From Niameybacter massiliensis (GTDB lineage Bacteria; Bacillota; Clostridia; Lachnospirales; Cellulosilyticaceae): 64,000 nucleotides of DNA. The stretch covers positions 646,894-710,893 of the forward strand of contig NZ_LN875035.1 in NCBI RefSeq assembly GCF_001282685.1, read 5' to 3'. Position numbers and translations under genes: made by a program. Under the pieces are notes generated by a model that had not been told where the DNA came from, did no database searches, and saw only the letters and a program-made list of their open reading frames with translations. This document shows, piece after piece, positions 17,243 through 26,859 of this stretch; the first letter of the stretch is position 1; each line of letters starts with the position of its first letter.

Positions 17243-17875
17243 TTAATCTCTTGCTTGAATGACAATTAAAACGCCTTCTTCTATTTTGACCTTAGCTGTT
17301 TCTTCTAACATATAGTTACTTACACCATAAGGCTTACCTATATGGAATTCACCATCTTCTAAACCATATGCAAGAGATGTAGTCTTTACCCCTTTTACAA
17401 CAGGTGTAAAGGGAATTAAACTAACTAAATCCCCTTTTCCCCCTACAAGTTCTAGTTCTTTATCCAATAAACGAATAATATGCCTATCACTATATAGTGT
17501 AACTTCTACACCTTTTTGTAAAGCTTTATACATTAGATGAATATTAGCAAGCGAATGGTCCATTCTACTACCTATGCCACCCCATAAGTCAATTTGCACA
17601 GCACCTAAACTTATAGCCGTATCTAATGCTAATTCAGTATCTGTTTCATCTTTTTCACAAGGTGCCTTTGTAATTTTTACATTTTGTCTTTTAAAAAATT
17701 CTAGGTCATTTTCATTACAGCTATCAAAGTCACCCAATATTTCATCTGGACATATACCTAATTTCTTAGCATGCTTCATGCCATTATCAGCACATAATAT
17801 ATAATCATAATGTTTTTGCTTCTGACAAAATGTATAATCTCCATATTCTCCATTGGTCAAAATCAAAATGTTCAT
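17243..17875 (-). CDS. thiN: Thiamine pyrophosphokinase
   Basis: ThiN transfers pyrophosphate from ATP to thiamine to make the cofactor TPP. The 210-residue protein has the family motifs CADNGMKHA, PDEILGDFDSC and KDETDTELAL, and the conserved GGIGSRMDHSLAN loop. It follows rpe with an 8-nt gap and is the last gene of the operon. The location next to rpe and upstream of spoVM matches Bacillus yloS. Confidence 0.95.
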   Translation of the reverse strand: MNILILTNGEYGDYTFCQKQKHYDYILCADNGMKHAKKLGICPDEILGDFDSCNENDLEFFKRQNVKITKAPCEKDETDTELALDTAISLGAVQIDLWGGIGSRMDHSLANIHLMYKALQKGVEVTLYSDRHIIRLLDKELELVGGKGDLVSLIPFTPVVKGVKTTSLAYGLEDGEFHIGKPYGVSNYMLEETAKVKIEEGVLIVIQARD

Positions 17876-17883
17876 TTTAAATC

Positions 17884-18540
17884 CTACTCATTCATTAATT
17901 TCATAAATTCTTGTACAGTTGCAGATACATCTTGAGCACCAAACACTGCTGAACCTGCTACAATAACATTAGCACCTGCATTTACAACTTCTTGTACATT
18001 TTGTAGACCTACACCACCATCTACTTGAATTAATAAATCACGCCCTGTTCGTTCTCCTAAAGCCTTAACTTGTTTAACTTTTTCTAAAGCATAAGGGATA
18101 AAGCTTTGTCCACCAAATCCAGGATTTACAGACATAATAAGTACCATATCCACTTCATCAATAAGGCATTCAAGTACTTCCACTGGTGTGCCCGGATTAA
18201 GCGCTAATCCACTTTTCATACCAAGTTTACGAATAGCTTGTAAAGTACGATGAATATGTTTTGTTGATTCATAATGTACAGTTAAAATATCTGCACCTGC
18301 TGCTTTGAAATCTTCTAGATAAGCATCTGGATTTTCAATCATTAAATGAACATCCATTATGCCATTAATATGTTTTCTTAAAGCAGCTGCTACTGGCGCA
18401 CCAATTGTAATATTCGGTACAAAGTGACCGTCCATAACATCTACGTGAATATACGGTGCACCTGCATGCTCTACTAATTTTACAGCTTCTCCTAAAGCTG
18501 CAAAATCTGCTGATAAAATTGAAGGAGCTAAAGCGTTCAT
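17884..18540 (-). CDS. rpe: Ribulose-phosphate 3-epimerase
   Basis: Rpe interconverts ribulose-5-phosphate and xylulose-5-phosphate in the pentose phosphate pathway. The TIM-barrel protein of 218 aa has APSILSADFAALGEAV at its N-terminus, the metal-binding HVDVMDGHFVPNITIG motif, and MSVNPGFGGQSFIP. I chose the ATG at 18540, which overlaps the rsgA stop as TAATG with GAGGAAATGGT upstream. The frame extending to 18546 is less likely. The overlap implies translational coupling to rsgA. Confidence 0.96.
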   Translation of the reverse strand: MNALAPSILSADFAALGEAVKLVEHAGAPYIHVDVMDGHFVPNITIGAPVAAALRKHINGIMDVHLMIENPDAYLEDFKAAGADILTVHYESTKHIHRTLQAIRKLGMKSGLALNPGTPVEVLECLIDEVDMVLIMSVNPGFGGQSFIPYALEKVKQVKALGERTGRDLLIQVDGGVGLQNVQEVVNAGANVIVAGSAVFGAQDVSATVQEFMKLMNE

Positions 18541-19436
18541 TACCATTTCCTCGTTTCTTTTAGTTGATTATAATAAGTTACATAGTTGTCATAACGTGGT
18601 TTAAAAAGTTCATCTCGTTCTAAAGCTTCTTTGACAGCACATTTAGGTTCATGAATATGGCTACAGCCACTAAACTTGCACTGTCCTTCATATCTTTTAA
18701 ATTCTGGGAAATAAAATTTCAAATCATTTTCTGGAATTTCTTCAAATTGTAAAGAAGTAAATCCTGGGGTATCTAATACATATCCCCCCTCACTAAACGG
18801 AAGCAGCTCTACATGCCTTGTTGTATGTTTACCACGTTTAATTTTTTCGCTTACATCACCTGTTTGAAGTTTCAAATGAGGTTCTATTGCATTAAGTAAA
18901 GTAGATTTACCAACACCAGACGGTCCCGCGAAGAAAGAAATCTTATCTTTTAAAACTTGCCTTATTTCATCTAGTCCTATATTTTGTTTAGCTGAAACAC
19001 ATAATACATCATAGCCACTTTTCTTATAGCCTTCTACAATCCATTCATAAGTTTCAGGTTTAGTACCGTCTATCTTATTTAATATAATATACGGTTTTAT
19101 GCCTTCAAGTTCCACCATAACTAAAAAACGATCAAGTAAATCTAGATGAATCTCTGGATAAGTTACTGCAAAAACAATAAGACCTTGATCCACATTGGCT
19201 ACAGGTGGACGAATTAATTTATTTTGTCTTGGTAAAATATCAACAATCTGCCCTTGTTTATAGGCATAGTGATTATCTTGATTATCTTCATCTACCTCTA
19301 TACATACTTCATCACCAATAAGTGGTACGAGTCCTTCTTTTCTAAACTTTCCTCTTGCTTTACATTCGAAAACTTCTTTCTCTACTCTTACGTAGTAAAA
19401 GCCTGCAATTCCTTTAATGATTGTTCCTTGCATCAT
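18540..19436 (-). CDS. rsgA: Small ribosomal subunit biogenesis GTPase RsgA
   Basis: RsgA is a circularly permuted GTPase that helps late maturation of the 30S subunit. The 298 residues comprise an N-terminal OB fold (about 1-65) and a permuted G domain with NKID (G4) before GPSGVGKSTLLN (G1) and DTPGF (G3). A C-terminal zinc finger has the pattern C-x4-CSHIHEPKC-C around residues 250-270. It follows prkC by 2 nt, a pairing common in Firmicutes, where the kinase can phosphorylate RsgA (CpgA). Confidence 0.96.
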   Translation of the reverse strand: MMQGTIIKGIAGFYYVRVEKEVFECKARGKFRKEGLVPLIGDEVCIEVDEDNQDNHYAYKQGQIVDILPRQNKLIRPPVANVDQGLIVFAVTYPEIHLDLLDRFLVMVELEGIKPYIILNKIDGTKPETYEWIVEGYKKSGYDVLCVSAKQNIGLDEIRQVLKDKISFFAGPSGVGKSTLLNAIEPHLKLQTGDVSEKIKRGKHTTRHVELLPFSEGGYVLDTPGFTSLQFEEIPENDLKFYFPEFKRYEGQCKFSGCSHIHEPKCAVKEALERDELFKPRYDNYVTYYNQLKETRKW

Positions 19437-19438
19437 TT

Positions 19439-21550
19439 TTATTGTGTCACCTCATTAAAATTTATGTTGTCCTTGTACTCTTCACTTCCATCAAAGTAAG
19501 TTGTCAGTACACCTTTTCCTTTACCAGTAATTTGAACAGGGAGTGGAAATTGCTCTTTTTTCACAACTTGGTCAAATACAGATCTTGCTCCAAGTTCATC
19601 TTCAAGTAATAATACAACATGATATTCATCTTTTGCTTGATCTGGTGCATTAATTACTTTTGTAATAGTTGCTAATTTTTCACTAGGTTCTTGACCTTGG
19701 TCATTATTACCTGTCTCATCATCTGTTGGCAAGTTTGGATCTTCTATAGCTGGTGGATTTGGTTCTTCTGGCACTTCTTCTGGTTCTTCTACCTTAGGCC
19801 CTTCACTTACCATGATATCCACAATTTCACCTTCTTCTAACTCACTAGAAGCTGGTATACTTTGTGTAATAATTTTACCTTTTTCTACTGTATCACTTGG
19901 TTGTGTATTCGTTTGCCCAAGTCTAAGTCCAACATTATTTAAAGCAAGTTTTGCTTCATTGACTGTCATATTTTCAAGGTTTGGTACTTTTACAAGCACT
20001 TGCTTTGGTCCTTTACTAATAACAACTGTAATAACAGTTCCTTCTTCTACACGCTCACCTGCACCTGGTGATTGCTCAATAACTTGATTCATTTCTACTT
20101 TATCATCATAGCGACGTTCTGGGAAAAATTCTAACTTATATTTTTCCAGCTCACGTTGTGCATCTGCTGCACGTAAGTCTTTCAAATCTGGTACAATAAC
20201 TTCTTTTACCTCTTCTTCAGCAGAAGCCACTATCACCTCTATTGTACTTCCTGGTTTAACTACTTCTTCCGCGCCAGGTGTTTGTTTCATAATTGTTCCT
20301 GGTTCATAGAGATTACTCGCTTCTTCTCCTACTTTTTTAACCTTTAAATCTTTGCTTTCAAAAATCTTAGTCGCTTCTTCAATGGTTTTACCTAAAACGC
20401 CTGGTACAACTACTGCATCTGGTTTAGAAAATGAAGGTAGAGCAAAAAATGCAATAGCCGCTACTATACCTACTATAACAAGTGTAGCAAGAACACCCCC
20501 TATACCAGCAAGAACTTTATAACCTTTTGGCACTTCCTCATCTTCCTCTTCATCATCATCTTGATAGAGGTCTTGTGGACTTGTCATTTTAACAGCAGAC
20601 ACTTGACTAGAATCAAGTTTATTGGTTGTCTTTTCATTTTGTCTAATAAATTGTGTTTGAACATCTGTTAAAAGAATGGTTTGATCAATACTATCATCCA
20701 TTACTTTTGTCTCTATAATGGCTTGGGGATTAATCTGTACCTTACGAATGTCTTCTAACATACTATCTGCATTTTGATAGCGTTCTTCTTGCTGTTTTTT
20801 TGTTGCTCTTAATATAATAGACTCCAGCCCCGGCCATATTTCCTTATTGAATAAACTAGGTTGTGGTATTTCTTCATTAATATGTTTAAGTGCAATAGAT
20901 ACATGTGAATCTGCTTCAAAAGGTAACTGTTTAGTTGCCATCTCAAACATAACAATACCACATGAATACAAATCACTTGTTTCATTAACATATCTCCCTT
21001 TTGCTTGCTCTGGAGAAAAGTAATGAACAGAACCAATCGCATTCCCTGTAGAAACAATCGTTGAAGAATCAACTGCTCTTGCAATACCAAAATCTGCAAC
21101 TTTTAGGACACATTCATGTGTAATTAATATGTTTTGTGGTTTAATATCTCTGTGTATAATATGCTTACTATGAGCATGACGTATAGCCGATACAATTTGG
21201 TTTCCAAAATCTAATACGACCTCAGAGGCTAGTGGGCCATTTTTCTCGATATACTCTTTTAATGTTTCACCTTCAACATACTCCATTACAATATAATGTA
21301 AATCCTCTTCCTGTCCTACATCATAAATACCTACAATATTAGGATGAGATAAGCTTGCTGCAGCAAAAGCCTCCGATTTAAACTTTTTGACAAAATCTTC
21401 ATCTTTTACAAATTCTTCGCGTAATACTTTAATGGCTACAAAACGTTGTAGTCTATTACATTTAGCTCTGTAAACGATAGACATACCGCCTGCACCAATT
21501 TTTTCTATAATTTCATAGCGTTCACCCAGTAATGTTCCAGGCTCTAACAT
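19439..21550 (-). CDS. prkC: Serine/threonine protein kinase with PASTA domains
   Basis: This transmembrane kinase senses muropeptides or lipid II through its extracellular PASTA repeats. Residues about 10-270 form the Hanks-type kinase, with GAGGMSIVYRAK, VAIKVL, HRDIKPQNIL, DFGIA and the activation segment. A juxtamembrane linker with an acidic run leads to one membrane segment at about residues 348-372. Three PASTA domains follow (PDAVVVPGVLGKTIEEA, VIVPDLKDLRAADAQ, VKVPNLENMTVNEAK), then a Pro/Glu-rich spacer and a small C-terminal domain. In Bacillus the orthologue also triggers germination. It overlaps prpC by 7 nt, so kinase and phosphatase are co-translated. Confidence 0.96.
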   Translation of the reverse strand: MLEPGTLLGERYEIIEKIGAGGMSIVYRAKCNRLQRFVAIKVLREEFVKDEDFVKKFKSEAFAAASLSHPNIVGIYDVGQEEDLHYIVMEYVEGETLKEYIEKNGPLASEVVLDFGNQIVSAIRHAHSKHIIHRDIKPQNILITHECVLKVADFGIARAVDSSTIVSTGNAIGSVHYFSPEQAKGRYVNETSDLYSCGIVMFEMATKQLPFEADSHVSIALKHINEEIPQPSLFNKEIWPGLESIILRATKKQQEERYQNADSMLEDIRKVQINPQAIIETKVMDDSIDQTILLTDVQTQFIRQNEKTTNKLDSSQVSAVKMTSPQDLYQDDDEEEDEEVPKGYKVLAGIGGVLATLVIVGIVAAIAFFALPSFSKPDAVVVPGVLGKTIEEATKIFESKDLKVKKVGEEASNLYEPGTIMKQTPGAEEVVKPGSTIEVIVASAEEEVKEVIVPDLKDLRAADAQRELEKYKLEFFPERRYDDKVEMNQVIEQSPGAGERVEEGTVITVVISKGPKQVLVKVPNLENMTVNEAKLALNNVGLRLGQTNTQPSDTVEKGKIITQSIPASSELEEGEIVDIMVSEGPKVEEPEEVPEEPNPPAIEDPNLPTDDETGNNDQGQEPSEKLATITKVINAPDQAKDEYHVVLLLEDELGARSVFDQVVKKEQFPLPVQITGKGKGVLTTYFDGSEEYKDNINFNEVTQ

Positions 21551-22317
21551 GTTGTATTCACCTCACCTTTTTTTACAATGATAACCGCAATGTTATCTAC
21601 CCCTCCAGCCTCATTAGCTTTTTCAATCAAATGATCGATTGTGCCTTCTATATCTGAATAGGATGCATAAATTAATTTGTGTATTGTCTCTTCACTCATC
21701 ATAGATGTTAAGCCATCTGAACAAAGTAACATATATTCTACACCATTTAAAGATTGCTTAAGCGTATCGACTTTTACTTGTTCATATGTACCAACGGCAC
21801 GTGTGATCACATGCCTTTGAGGGTGTTCTTGTGCATCATTTTGTGTAATCATGCCCTGCTCTAGCATTTCTTGAACAAGTGAATGGTCAACCGTTACTTG
21901 CTTAATTTGATTGGAATTCATACAATAAAGTCTCGTATCTCCTACATGGGCAATATAGGCATTACCATCTATAACTGTACATAATGTAATTGTTGTACCC
22001 ATACCTGTATAATCAGGATTTTCAAGTCCTTTATTATAGATTACATAATTGGCATGCAAAATACCTCTCTTTAAGAGTAAAATAAGATTTTCTTCTGATC
22101 CTAAACTATTACTCTTATGTCCTTCTATATAATCGCAAAAAGCATCAATAGCTAACTTACTTGCTATTGCCCCTGCTTTATGCCCCCCCATACCATCGGC
22201 AACGATATAAAGATTAGGCAGTGGTCCAACGGATTCGTTAGACACAAATACACTATCTTCATTTTTACTTCGTCTCATGCCAATATTTACTTTTCCAACA
22301 GCAATCATGCTATTCAC
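21544..22317 (-). CDS. prpC: PP2C-family protein phosphatase
   Basis: PrpC removes phosphate from PrkC and its Ser/Thr-phosphorylated targets. The 257-residue protein has the PP2C metal-binding motifs RSKNEDSVFV, VADGMGGHKAG, AHVGDTRLY and CSDGLTSMM, and GGVDNIAVI near the C-terminus. It overlaps rlmN by 8 nt upstream and prkC by 7 nt downstream. The rlmN-prpC-prkC-rsgA order is standard for Firmicutes. Confidence 0.96.
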   Translation of the reverse strand: MNSMIAVGKVNIGMRRSKNEDSVFVSNESVGPLPNLYIVADGMGGHKAGAIASKLAIDAFCDYIEGHKSNSLGSEENLILLLKRGILHANYVIYNKGLENPDYTGMGTTITLCTVIDGNAYIAHVGDTRLYCMNSNQIKQVTVDHSLVQEMLEQGMITQNDAQEHPQRHVITRAVGTYEQVKVDTLKQSLNGVEYMLLCSDGLTSMMSEETIHKLIYASYSDIEGTIDHLIEKANEAGGVDNIAVIIVKKGEVNTTC

Positions 22318-23347
22318 CTCTTTTTTGTAGATACCTTCGCCTTAACTGTCCGCATGCTGCATCGATATCTTGTCCAAGTGTACGGCGTACAGTTGTCTCT
22401 ATGTGATTAGATTTTAATACGTCAGCAAAATCTTCAATACTATGATTTGTTGCTGCTTTATAGCCACGTTCTTCTATTGGATTAACAGGAATTAAATTCA
22501 CATGTGCTAACATTCCCTTGAGTAGTTTAGCAAGGCGCATCGCATCTTCTACACTATCATTTTCCCCTTGAATTAATGAGTATTCAAAGGTGATACGACG
22601 TCCAGTTTGATCAATATAATACTTACATGCTTCTAAAATTTCTGCAATGCTGTATTTCTTTGCAATAGGCATAACTTCACGTCGTTTTTCGTCTGTCGTA
22701 GCATGTAAAGAAATAGCAAGTGTAATTTGGAACCCTCTATCTGCTAGTTCATAAATTTTAGGTACAAGACCACATGTTGAAACAGTAATATGACGCTGTC
22801 CTATATTTTGACCTAATTCATGATTAATAAGTTCCACAAACTTTGTCGTAATGTCCATATATTCTAACGGTTCTCCGCTTCCCATGATAACGATGTTAGA
22901 AATACGTTCTCCTGTATCAAGCTGAGCCTGATAAATTTGACCAAGCATTTCAGATACTTTTAAATTTCTAACAAGGCCTTCAAGTGTGGATGCGCAAAAT
23001 TTACATCCCATACGACATCCTACTTGTGAAGAAATACAAATAGAATTACCATGTTTATAACGCATTAAAACACTTTCTATTATATGGGAATCAGACAATT
23101 CAAACAAGTACTTTATTGTACCATCTATTTGAGATTCATATTTTTCTAAGATTTTTATAGAAGTTAAAGGAAATTTTTCTTTTAATTCGTTTCTTAAAGT
23201 TGCTGGTAAGTTACTCATTTCGTCATAATTCCACACCATTTTGTTATGAAGCCAATCAAAAAGTTGCTTTGCTCTAAACTTACCTTGTTTCATTTCTTGC
23301 ATTAATAATTCAAGCTCTGTCAAATTCATGCTAATAATATCATTCAT
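22310..23347 (-). CDS. rlmN: Dual-specificity RNA methyltransferase RlmN
   Basis: RlmN is a radical SAM enzyme that makes 2-methyladenosine at A2503 of 23S rRNA and A37 of some tRNAs. The [4Fe-4S] motif is CRMGCKFC in VGCRMGCKFCAS. The C-terminal acceptor cysteine lies in GQDIDAACGQL. The motifs MGSGEPL and STCGLVPKI are also typical. The length of 345 aa is normal. It follows rsmB by 12 nt in the operon. Confidence 0.97.
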   Translation of the reverse strand: MNDIISMNLTELELLMQEMKQGKFRAKQLFDWLHNKMVWNYDEMSNLPATLRNELKEKFPLTSIKILEKYESQIDGTIKYLFELSDSHIIESVLMRYKHGNSICISSQVGCRMGCKFCASTLEGLVRNLKVSEMLGQIYQAQLDTGERISNIVIMGSGEPLEYMDITTKFVELINHELGQNIGQRHITVSTCGLVPKIYELADRGFQITLAISLHATTDEKRREVMPIAKKYSIAEILEACKYYIDQTGRRITFEYSLIQGENDSVEDAMRLAKLLKGMLAHVNLIPVNPIEERGYKAATNHSIEDFADVLKSNHIETTVRRTLGQDIDAACGQLRRRYLQKRGE

Positions 23348-23359
23348 GTTTCTACTCCT

Positions 23360-24670
23360 TTACTTTCTAAACCTAGCGATAAAAAAGCCATCTGTTTCTT
23401 CTAAATAAGGTAAAATCTCAATATAAGCATTGTCATGTACCTCAGATTTTAAACACTCTGGTAAGTTAAAAGGTATAGAATCTGTTTTTAAACCTAATTC
23501 TTTGGCATAAATGACCATATCTTGATTTTCTTCTCGGGTTAATGTACATGTACTATAAACAAGTATGCCATCTTCTTTAAGATATTTTACAGCTTGATCC
23601 ATTAATCCTTTTTGAATCTCATTAATTTCTTTAATGGCTGTATCATCTTTTGTATACCGTATATCTGGCTTACGCTTCATAATACCTAATCCAGAACAAG
23701 GTGCATCAAGTAAAACTTTATCAAACTGCCCAATCCACTCTTTACACTCTACAAGTCCATCTTGTAATGTTCCTTTTATAATCGTAGTGCCAAGTCTTGT
23801 AGCATTTTTCTCAATAAGTTCAATCTTATGTTCATGGACATCACACCCAACTACTTCTCCCTCATTTTCCATAAGGGCTGCTAGATGTGTTGTTTTACCT
23901 CCTGGTGCACTACACATATCTAATATACGTTCACCTTTTTGTGGTGCTAATACATGCCCCACTAACATAGCACTTTCATCTTGTACAGTCCATAGTCCTG
24001 CTTTATAAGATGGGCTATGATGAATACCTAGTCCTGTCTTGATATAAAAGCTTTCAGGTACAAAACCTTCTTCTAGAATTTCTATACCTTCTTTTTCAAG
24101 TTCTACTTTTAATGCTTCTTTTGTAATTTTTAAGGTATTTGTACGAATACAAATCTTAGCACGTTGTGATAAACTTTCACAAATAAGCTTTGTTTTTTCT
24201 TCACCATAAGCTTCTACCCATCTATCAATAATCCATTCTGGTATAGAATAGTACACACTTAAACTTGGATAAGTAATGGTATCCTTTTGTCTTTCAATAT
24301 TTCTAAGTGTTCCATTTATAAATCCAGCTAAATTACTCATTTTACGCTTATGCATAATTTTTACTGCTTCATTGATAACTGCTGAAGCTGGTACCTTATC
24401 TAAAAAAAGTAATTGATAAACACTCATGCGCATAATACTACGCACTAAAGGCTTCATCTTCTTAACAGGTGTCTTTGAAAATTGATTAATAATATAATCT
24501 AAACGAAGTCTCCATTTAATGGTTCCATAAATAACTTCATTTGCAAAACTTTTATCTTTACCTTCTAATTGATCTAACTCTTTTTTTAGTGCTAGTTGTA
24601 AATAAGTTTCATCTTTTTCTAAATCCGTTAAAATTTGTGCAATAACTTCTCTTATCGGTTTTGCTTTCAT
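23360..24670 (-). CDS. rsmB: 16S rRNA (cytosine967-C5)-methyltransferase RsmB
   Basis: RsmB methylates C967 of 16S rRNA. The N-terminal NusB-like domain (about residues 1-140) binds RNA. The Rossmann domain has LDMCSAPGGKTTHLAALM, and the catalytic cysteines are in LDAPCSGLGIM and YSTCTLTREENQ. The length of 436 aa is typical. It is preceded by a hairpin after the zinc peptidase gene that may weaken read-through from fmt. Confidence 0.96.
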   Translation of the reverse strand: MKAKPIREVIAQILTDLEKDETYLQLALKKELDQLEGKDKSFANEVIYGTIKWRLRLDYIINQFSKTPVKKMKPLVRSIMRMSVYQLLFLDKVPASAVINEAVKIMHKRKMSNLAGFINGTLRNIERQKDTITYPSLSVYYSIPEWIIDRWVEAYGEEKTKLICESLSQRAKICIRTNTLKITKEALKVELEKEGIEILEEGFVPESFYIKTGLGIHHSPSYKAGLWTVQDESAMLVGHVLAPQKGERILDMCSAPGGKTTHLAALMENEGEVVGCDVHEHKIELIEKNATRLGTTIIKGTLQDGLVECKEWIGQFDKVLLDAPCSGLGIMKRKPDIRYTKDDTAIKEINEIQKGLMDQAVKYLKEDGILVYSTCTLTREENQDMVIYAKELGLKTDSIPFNLPECLKSEVHDNAYIEILPYLEETDGFFIARFRK

Positions 24671-24695
24671 ACTTTATCCTCTTTCCTAAAAAAAA

Positions 24696-24716
24696 GAGGC
24701 TATTAAAAACAGCCCC
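24696..24716 (-). terminator. Terminator-like hairpin after the zinc peptidase gene
   Basis: A 9-bp stem (GGGGCTGTT with AATAGCCTC, with wobble) has a 3-nt loop and is followed by eight T on the minus strand. It starts 4 nt after the upstream stop codon, inside the long operon. rsmB begins 18 nt beyond the T run, so it is more likely an attenuator than a full stop. Confidence 0.7.
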
Positions 24717-24719
24717 TTT

Positions 24720-25412
24720 TTAATCTCTATCATTTCCACCATAAATCAGCAATAGTCTAAGTAGCATCATTAAGGAAGTGGCAGCACCTGCTACATAAGT
24801 AAGGGCTGCAGCTTGAAGGACCTCTTTTGCTCCATCTAACTCTTCATCTGACAAAATACCGCTATTTGAAAGTGCAACAAGCGCACGCTTAGAAGCATTA
24901 AATTCTACAGGTAATGTCACAAAACTAAAAAGTGTTGTAAAGCTAAAGAGAATAATACCAATCCATAACAGTCCATTCAATGAAGTAATGGCACCTAAAA
25001 ATACCATTGGTAAGGATAGACTGTTTGCAAAATTAGTAACTGGGATAAGCTTATGACGTAAGTTCAAGAATCCATATTGCTCAGACTCTTGTAATACATG
25101 CCCCACTTCATGGGCTGCAACACTTACGGCCGCAATTGAATTCAGGCTATAAGTTGTCTCTGAAAGACCAATCTCTTTTTTCATTGGGTTATAATGATCA
25201 GTCATAGAACCTCTGATGGGTCTAATACCAATATTCCCCAAATGATGAATCATCAAAATTCTTCTTGCTGCCTCTTCTCCCGTATATCCTGACAAGCAAC
25301 GCACTCTAGAATATTTACTAAATGTGCTTTGTAACTTCATACTTGCCCATAAAGGTACAATTGAAATCCCTAAAAATAAAATCCAATATAAAGAATTGGA
25401 AGTTCCATGCAT
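24720..25412 (-). CDS. Zinc metallopeptidase, YugP family (membrane)
   Basis: The 230-residue protein has an N-terminal membrane segment (YWILFLGISIVPLWASM) and the zinc motif AAHEVGHVLQ at about residues 95-104. Further hydrophobic segments follow in the second half (LSLPMVFLGAITSLNG, LWIGIILFSFTTLF). This is the YugP-type putative neutral zinc metallopeptidase family, often placed between fmt and rsmB in Clostridia. The active site faces the cytoplasmic or membrane side by inference. The substrate is unknown. Confidence 0.9.
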   Translation of the reverse strand: MHGTSNSLYWILFLGISIVPLWASMKLQSTFSKYSRVRCLSGYTGEEAARRILMIHHLGNIGIRPIRGSMTDHYNPMKKEIGLSETTYSLNSIAAVSVAAHEVGHVLQESEQYGFLNLRHKLIPVTNFANSLSLPMVFLGAITSLNGLLWIGIILFSFTTLFSFVTLPVEFNASKRALVALSNSGILSDEELDGAKEVLQAAALTYVAGAATSLMMLLRLLLIYGGNDRD

Positions 25413-25428
25413 ACCATCAGCTCCTATC

Positions 25429-26364
25429 TTAGTTCCCTAATAGTCTGCCCTTTTCAATACTATTCCCCTTAATGTATTCTGATACAGGCATTCTCTTTTT
25501 ATTAGGTGCTTGTATCTCCTCAATAATTAAGATCCCATTTCCAGTTTGCACATGCATCCCAGCCTTATCAACTTCAATAATTGTACCTGGTGCATAATCG
25601 GTATTTTCATTGGTCATACTTGTTTGCCATACTTTCATTGGTTGCCCTTCATAGTAAGTATAGGCTACAGGCCATGGATTAAGACCTCTGACTTTAGCAT
25701 CAATTTCATGGTTAGATTTTTCCCAATTAATCTCACCTAATGCTTTTTGAATCATAGAGGCATAAGTTGCTTGGTTATCATCTTGCTTTTCTCTTTCTTT
25801 TCCACCAGCTTCAATCATAGGCATAGCTTCTTTAAGTGCTTGTGCACCTACAATTTTCATCTTATCATGTAAAGATTCATAAGTATCACTTGGATCAATT
25901 GGCATAGACTTTTTATAAAGCATATCCCCTGTATCCATTCCTTTATCCATATACATAATGGTTACACCAGTTTCTTTTTCTTCATCTAGAATACTCCATT
26001 GAATTGGTGCAGCACCTCTGTACTTAGGAAGGAGTGAGCCATGAATATTAATACATCCAAGACTTGGTACTTCTAACACGGATTCTGGCAAGATTTGACC
26101 ATATGCTACTACAACCATAACATCTGGATTTAAAGTTTTTATGTGGTTAAGAAATTCTTCATTACCTTTTACACGTTCTGGCTGTAATACAGGTAAATCA
26201 TATTTTAGAGCAAGCTCTTTAACTGGTGGCATTAAAACTTTGTTTCCACGACCTTTTGGTCTATCCGGTTGTGTAACAACAGCTAACACATTATGTCCTT
26301 CATCAATCAACATTTGTAGTGTAGGAACTGAAAAATCAGGTGTTCCCATAAAAATAATATTCAT
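25429..26364 (-). CDS. fmt: Methionyl-tRNA formyltransferase
   Basis: Fmt formylates initiator Met-tRNA with 10-formyl-THF. The 311-residue protein starts MNIIFMGTPDFSVPTLQ and has the catalytic INIHGSLLPKYRGAAPIQW motif (HGSLLP). A C-terminal OB-like domain spans about residues 205-305. It is paired with def 9 nt upstream, which removes the formyl group after translation. Confidence 0.97.
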   Translation of the reverse strand: MNIIFMGTPDFSVPTLQMLIDEGHNVLAVVTQPDRPKGRGNKVLMPPVKELALKYDLPVLQPERVKGNEEFLNHIKTLNPDVMVVVAYGQILPESVLEVPSLGCINIHGSLLPKYRGAAPIQWSILDEEKETGVTIMYMDKGMDTGDMLYKKSMPIDPSDTYESLHDKMKIVGAQALKEAMPMIEAGGKEREKQDDNQATYASMIQKALGEINWEKSNHEIDAKVRGLNPWPVAYTYYEGQPMKVWQTSMTNENTDYAPGTIIEVDKAGMHVQTGNGILIIEEIQAPNKKRMPVSEYIKGNSIEKGRLLGN

Positions 26365-26373
26365 GATTACCTC

Positions 26374-26844
26374 CTACTGGTTATCTTCTGTAAATTCTAC
26401 TAAATCGCCTTCCACTAAATCCACAAAAAGTTTACCATTTAAGTGATCATTTTCGTGTAGCATTGCACGTGCCATAAGTTCTTCGCCTTCTACTTCAAAC
26501 CAATTTCCATGACGATCTTGAGCACGTAACTTCGCATAATTTGGTCTTCTTACTGCACCGTATTTTTTAGGTACACTTAAACAACCTTCTTCACCAAATT
26601 GTTCGCCTTCTACTTCAAGGATTTCTGGGTTTATAAATTCAATAACACCTTCACCAATATCTACTACAAAAATACGTTTTAATAACCCAATTTGTGGAGC
26701 CGCAAGACCTACCCCATCTGCATGATACATAGTTTCTGTCATATCATCTAATAACGCCCATAAAGATTCATCAAATTTTGTAACCTCTTTAGATACTTTT
26801 CTAAGTAATGGGTCACTTTCTATACGTATTGTACGTGTCGCCAT
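26374..26844 (-). CDS. def: Peptide deformylase
   Basis: Def removes the N-formyl group from nascent proteins. The three family motifs are GLAAPQIG, EEGCLSVP and HENDHLNG. The last is the HExxH metal site, with Asn in place of the more usual Ile or Phe at the third position. I chose the ATG at 26844 (156 aa, MATRTIRIES) because GAAGGAGG lies 5 nt upstream. The longer frame to 26859 includes that site. The gene lies between priA and fmt. Confidence 0.95.
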   Translation of the reverse strand: MATRTIRIESDPLLRKVSKEVTKFDESLWALLDDMTETMYHADGVGLAAPQIGLLKRIFVVDIGEGVIEFINPEILEVEGEQFGEEGCLSVPKKYGAVRRPNYAKLRAQDRHGNWFEVEGEELMARAMLHENDHLNGKLFVDLVEGDLVEFTEDNQ

Positions 26845-26859
26845 AATTGCCTCCTTCAT